From Variovorax sp. J22P240 (lineage in GTDB: Bacteria > Pseudomonadota > Gammaproteobacteria > Burkholderiales > Burkholderiaceae_C), in contig NZ_JASZYR010000004.1 of the NCBI RefSeq assembly GCF_030316855.1, forward strand, positions 62,001 through 126,000: a stretch of 64,000 bases of DNA, written 5' to 3'. The notes below the pieces were generated by a model. That model was not told where the DNA came from. It saw only the letters and a program-made list of their open reading frames with translations, and did no database searches. Position 1 is the stretch's first letter; every line of letters begins with the position of its first letter. A program made the position numbers and the translations under genes. Shown here in pieces: positions 60,671-64,000 of the stretch.

Positions 60671-61711
60671 ATGACTAGCCCAGCCGACACCCTCACCATC
60701 ACCCGCCCCGATGACTGGCACCTGCACGTGCGCGACGGCGCCGCGCTCCAAGCCGTCGTGCCGCATTCCGCACGCCAGGTCGGCCGCGCGCTGATCATGC
60801 CGAACCTGCGCCCGCCCGTGACCACGGCGCAGCAGGCCATCGACTACCGTGCACGCATCCTCGAAGCGGTGCCCGCTGGTGTCCGCTTCGAGCCAGTGAT
60901 GTCGCTCTATCTCACCGACAAGCTCGCGCCCGAGGAAATCGAGCGCGCCGCAGCGGCAGGCGTGCGAGCACTCAAGCTCTACCCCGCAGGCGCGACCACC
61001 AACAGCGATGCCGGCGTGACCGACATCCGCAAGACCTACGCCACGCTGGAAGCGATGCAGAAGCACGGCCTGCTGCTGCTCATCCACGGCGAGGTCACGG
61101 ATCCGGCGATCGACCTGTTCGACCGCGAGGCCGTGTTCATCGACCGCGTGATGATCCCGCTGCGTCGCGACTTCCCCGAACTCAGGGTGGTGTTCGAGCA
61201 CCTCACGACAAAGGAGGGCGCCCAGTACGTGCGCGATGCGAGCCGCTTCACCGCCGCCACCATCACCGCGCACCATCTGCTCTATAACCGCAACGCCATC
61301 TTCACCGGCGGCATCCGACCGCACTACTACTGCCTGCCGGTGCTCAAGCGCGAGACGCATCGCGTGGCGCTGGTCGAGGCTGCGACCAGCGGCAGCGACC
61401 GCTTCTTCCTGGGCACCGACAGCGCGCCGCATCCCGCACACCTCAAGGAGCATGCGGTGGGCTGCGCCGGCTGCTACACAGCGCTCACCGCGATCGAGCT
61501 GTACGCCGAGGCCTTCGACAACGCGGGTGCGCTCGACAAGCTGGAAGGTTTCGCGAGCTTCCATGGCGCCGACTTCTACGGCCTGCCGCGCAACGCCGAC
61601 ACCATCACGCTGCGCCGCGAAAGCTGGACCGTGCCCGAGACGGTGCCTTATGGCGACGCCACACTGAAGCCGCTGCGCGGCGGCGAAACGGTCGCCTGGA
61701 GGCTCGCGTGA
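60671..61711 (+). CDS. pyrC: Dihydroorotase
   Basis: A 346-residue class II dihydroorotase of pyrimidine biosynthesis, interconverting carbamoyl aspartate and dihydroorotate. Zinc ligands His17 and His19 (DWHLHVRDG), carboxylated Lys102 in [12 protein letters not shown], and the catalytic [15 protein letters not shown] are all at positions equivalent to E. coli PyrC. Length is normal (about 348). The stop overlaps the GTG start of the NYN gene, so translation is coupled. Confidence 0.97.
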   Translation: MTSPADTLTITRPDDWHLHVRDGAALQAVVPHSARQVGRALIMPNLRPPVTTAQQAIDYRARILEAVPAGVRFEPVMSLYLTDKLAPEEIERAAAAGVRALKLYPAGATTNSDAGVTDIRKTYATLEAMQKHGLLLLIHGEVTDPAIDLFDREAVFIDRVMIPLRRDFPELRVVFEHLTTKEGAQYVRDASRFTAATITAHHLLYNRNAIFTGGIRPHYYCLPVLKRETHRVALVEAATSGSDRFFLGTDSAPHPAHLKEHAVGCAGCYTALTAIELYAEAFDNAGALDKLEGFASFHGADFYGLPRNADTITLRRESWTVPETVPYGDATLKPLRGGETVAWRLA

Positions 61712-62445
61712 ACACGCCGCCGCGTGTGATGCTGCTGATCGACGCCGACAACGTCTCCGCCGACGTGATCGAGCAGGCCGTGGAGCGGACGATGACCGAG
61801 CACGGCGCCATCCATGTGCGGCGCGCCTACTGCAATGCGGAGACCGCGATGAAGCAGCAAGGCCTGTTCAAGCGGCTTTCGGTGCGGCCCATGGTGAATC
61901 TCTCCGCCGGCAAGAACAGCACCGACATCGCGCTCGCGGTCGACGCCATGGATCTCGCAGTGGCCGAGCGACCGGACATCGCGGTGCTGGTGTCTTCCGA
62001 TTCGGACTTCGCGCCGCTCGTGATCCGGCTGCGCGAAAAAGGCTGCCGCGTCTGCGGCATCGGCCAGCAGGGCAAGACCGGCGACGACACGGTGGCGATC
62101 TACGACAGCTTCATCGATCTCCAGCACCATCAGGCACCGAAGGCGGCGGTGGCGAAGACCGCTGCCAAGCGGGCCCCGCGGCGCGTGAAGGCCGTGGCGC
62201 CCAGGGCCGCGCCGCCCGCGCCGGTGTTGCCTGAAGAGGTCATCCGCATCCTCGACGCGGTCGCCGAACTGGGCATGGGCAACAAGGTGGAACTCAACGT
62301 GGCTGCGGAACGGCTGCGCGCCGCGAAGCTGCTGGGCAAGAGCGCGAGTTCGCCGAAGCTTTTCAAGAAACACCCCGAGTTGTTCCTGCTGACACCGGAG
62401 AAGACGCCCAACAAGGTGCAGTACGTCGGCCCCGTGCCGTCGTGA
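61708..62445 (+). CDS. NYN-domain protein with possible C-terminal OST-HTH/LOTUS-like domain
   Basis: A 245-residue protein. Residues about 4-145 form a NYN (PIN-like nuclease) domain with [14 protein letters not shown], a [16 protein letters not shown] acidic block and [20 protein letters not shown]; the Asp residues could bind Mg2+ for RNA cleavage. After a basic Ala/Lys linker, residues about 170-240 ([20 protein letters not shown]) resemble an OST-HTH/LOTUS RNA-binding domain. It may be a ribonuclease. GTG start at 61708 overlaps the pyrC stop; its own stop overlaps the next GTG. Confidence 0.85.
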   Translation: MNTPPRVMLLIDADNVSADVIEQAVERTMTEHGAIHVRRAYCNAETAMKQQGLFKRLSVRPMVNLSAGKNSTDIALAVDAMDLAVAERPDIAVLVSSDSDFAPLVIRLREKGCRVCGIGQQGKTGDDTVAIYDSFIDLQHHQAPKAAVAKTAAKRAPRRVKAVAPRAAPPAPVLPEEVIRILDAVAELGMGNKVELNVAAERLRAAKLLGKSASSPKLFKKHPELFLLTPEKTPNKVQYVGPVPS

Positions 62446-63230
62446 ATCCCGCCGACGCCGCGCAGCCTTGGTTGGCCCCCTACGCGCCACGAGCCGCGCG
62501 CGTTCTGGAGAGCGCCGGGCAGGGCGCCGGCGTGGCGGAAACCCTGTCCGCCGAGTCGGTCGCCATCGACCTGCCCGCCGGTCCGCTGCGATTCGTGCCG
62601 GGGGACAGCGCACCGGTCGGCGAAGCGTATGAAGCCTTCATTTTTCGCACCGCATGCGTCCCGACGCGCGACAACCTGCACGATCTTTTCAACGGCCTGG
62701 TCTGGCTGCATTTTCCGCAAGCCAAGCGGCGCCTCAACGAATTGCAGGCGACCGAGATCGCGCGTGCCGGCGTCGGCGCCACGCGCGGCCCGTTGCGCGA
62801 TGCGCTGACCCTGTTCGATGAAAACGGCGCCGTGCTCGAAGCGCCGCCCGCGTTGTGGGAGGCGCTCATCGCGCGGGACTGGCAGCGGCTCTTCGTCGCC
62901 CGGCGTGGGTTGTGGCGCGAGGCGCGCCTGCTCGTCTTCGGCCATGCGCTGCTCGAGAAGCTGGCGTCGCCGAGGAAGGCGGCCACCGCGCATGTCCTGA
63001 TGGGACCGGGGGATATTCCCTCGATCAAGGCCGACGATGCATCCATCATCTCGGCCCTGGACTCGGCGCATCTTGCGACCAAGCCTTTCGTGCCGCTGCC
63101 AGTGCTGGGTGTGCCCGGCTGGTGGAAGCAAAACGAGAACTTTTCCTTCTATGATGACTCGGAGGTCTTTCGTCCGCGCAGGGTCCCAGAACCAAGTCCA
63201 ACCCAAACGGCCCTGCAGGGTGGCGCTTGA
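62442..63230 (+). CDS. DUF3025 domain-containing protein
   Basis: A 262-residue soluble protein of the DUF3025 family. Recognisable blocks are EAYEAFIFRTACVPTRDNLH, DLFNGLVWLHFPQAKRRLN, DENGAVLEAPPALWEALIAR and WWKQNENFSFYDDSEVFRPR. The function of the family is unknown; members are common in betaproteobacteria. It starts with GTG at 62442, coupled to the NYN gene, making pyrC-NYN-DUF3025 a translationally linked set. htpX follows 54 bp downstream. Confidence 0.87.
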   Translation: MNPADAAQPWLAPYAPRAARVLESAGQGAGVAETLSAESVAIDLPAGPLRFVPGDSAPVGEAYEAFIFRTACVPTRDNLHDLFNGLVWLHFPQAKRRLNELQATEIARAGVGATRGPLRDALTLFDENGAVLEAPPALWEALIARDWQRLFVARRGLWREARLLVFGHALLEKLASPRKAATAHVLMGPGDIPSIKADDASIISALDSAHLATKPFVPLPVLGVPGWWKQNENFSFYDDSEVFRPRRVPEPSPTQTALQGGA

Positions 63231-63284
63231 AGCGCGCCGCCCGGCCCCCATCTGTGCACCTCGTTTCCCCACGGAGAATCCAAC

Positions 63285-64000
63285 TTGAAACGCATCCTTC
63301 TGTTTGTCCTGACCAACGTCATGGTGGTGGCGGTGCTGGGCGTCGTCGCCAGCCTGCTCGGCGTCAACCGCTTCCTCACGGCGAACGGGCTGAACCTCAC
63401 GGCGCTGCTGGGCTTCGCGCTCATCATGGGCTTCGGTGGCGCAATCATCTCGCTGCTCATCAGCAAGCCGATGGCCAAGTGGTCGGCCGGCGTGCGGATC
63501 ATCAACGACCCGCAATCGCCCGACGAGGCCTGGATCGTGCAGACCGTCAAGAACTTCGCCGACAAGGCCGGCATCGGCATGCCCGAGGTCGGCATCTTCG
63601 AGGGCGAGCCCAACGCCTTCGCCACCGGCGCGTTCAAGAACTCGTCGCTGGTGGCCGTGTCGACCGGGCTGCTGCAGAACATGACGCGCGAAGAGGTCGA
63701 AGCCGTGATCGGCCATGAAGTCGCGCACGTCGCCAACGGCGACATGGTCACGATGACGCTCATCCAGGGCGTGATGAACACCTTCGTCGTGTTCCTGTCG
63801 CGGGTGATCGGCTATGCGGTCGACAGCTTCCTGCGCCGCAACGACGAGCGTTCTTCCGGTCCCGGCATCGGTTACTTCGTGACCACCATCGTGCTCGACA
63901 TCGTGCTCGGCTTCGCCGCCGCGATCGTGGTGGCGTGGTTCTCCCGCCAGCGCGAATTCCGCGCGGATGCCGGTGCCGCGCAGCTGATGGGCCGCAAGCA
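63285..64000 (+). CDS. htpX: HtpX membrane zinc protease, 5' part (runs off the window)
   Basis: The first 238 codons of a protease normally about 285-295 residues long. Two N-terminal TM helices (about residues 4-24 and 39-58), then the zinc-binding HEVAH at residues 144-148, two further hydrophobic segments (about 160-180 and 195-222), and the [13 protein letters not shown] block with the third metal ligand. HtpX degrades misfolded inner-membrane proteins with the active site in the cytoplasm. Translation appears to start at TTG (63285; [15 protein letters not shown]), preceded by GGAGAATC. The C-terminus lies beyond base 64000. Confidence 0.95.
   Translation, partial: MKRILLFVLTNVMVVAVLGVVASLLGVNRFLTANGLNLTALLGFALIMGFGGAIISLLISKPMAKWSAGVRIINDPQSPDEAWIVQTVKNFADKAGIGMPEVGIFEGEPNAFATGAFKNSSLVAVSTGLLQNMTREEVEAVIGHEVAHVANGDMVTMTLIQGVMNTFVVFLSRVIGYAVDSFLRRNDERSSGPGIGYFVTTIVLDIVLGFAAAIVVAWFSRQREFRADAGAAQLMGRK

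Overview
The window is high-GC bacterial chromosome. Gene content and style point to a betaproteobacterium of the family Comamonadaceae, most like Variovorax. The reasons are four orphan Bug-type tripartite tricarboxylate receptors, many CoA-thioester catabolic genes, tight ATGA/TGATG gene overlaps, and an interspersed hairpin repeat of the CCCCCAGGCTTCGC / CACTTCGTGT type at gene ends. This assignment is by pattern recognition, not by a search. The DNA is almost fully coding. No rRNA, tRNA, CRISPR array, transposase or phage gene was seen.

Region 1 (1-6.6 kb) holds housekeeping and miscellaneous genes: the end of a YchJ-family gene, a DUF3047 protein, a DedA-rhodanese fusion, thiC behind a TPP riboswitch with a good sigma-70 promoter, a HAD phosphatase, a patatin-like lipoprotein and a small hypothetical protein.

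Region 2 (6.7-16.4 kb) is a leucine/isovalerate (liu) catabolic operon: isovaleryl-CoA dehydrogenase, an acyl-CoA ligase, both methylcrotonyl-CoA carboxylase subunits and methylglutaconyl-CoA hydratase. A DinB-like gene and a DUF4126 gene are embedded in it. It is transcribed divergently from an AraC-family regulator. The 127-bp gap between them carries two 18-bp direct repeats 21 bp apart, which look like an AraC-type operator.

Region 3 (16.4-27.6 kb) contains ghrA, a triple 96-bp tandem repeat, a cyclic-nucleotide-binding membrane protein, and an IclR-led cluster. That cluster comprises a cupin protein, a Bug receptor, a CaiB/BaiF CoA-transferase, an acyl-CoA dehydrogenase broken by a one-base frameshift in a C5 run, and HMG-CoA lyase. 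HMG-CoA lyase supplies the step missing from the liu operon. Small genes (YbaK-like, DUF1289, DsbA/HCCA-isomerase-like) and an MFS transporter with a large extracytoplasmic insertion follow.

Region 4 (27.7-41.8 kb) holds a DnaJ-like gene, an acetyl-CoA hydrolase/transferase-family gene, a double-length UvrA (1938 aa, four ABC nucleotide sites), a histone-deacetylase-family amidohydrolase, a Bug receptor and a TRAP transporter. The TRAP dctQM genes are separated from dctP by about 540 bp packed with two nested hairpin elements.

Region 5 (41.8-56.6 kb) is a long minus-strand catabolic cluster read away from a divergent LysR regulator. Its genes are: fused hydratase/3-hydroxyacyl-CoA dehydrogenase, thiolase, a pair of acyl-CoA dehydrogenases like the PimC/PimD pair, CaiB/BaiF CoA-transferase, Bug receptor, acyl-CoA ligase, a second Bug receptor, etfB, etfA and a nitronate-monooxygenase-family flavoprotein. 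Together they could import, activate and beta-oxidise a carboxylic or dicarboxylic acid, with ETF taking the electrons.

Region 6 (56.6-64 kb) carries a zinc-ribbon/adenylyl-cyclase/ATPase/TPR regulator, a redoxin, pyrC, a NYN-domain protein, a DUF3025 protein and the 5' part of htpX, which runs off the window.
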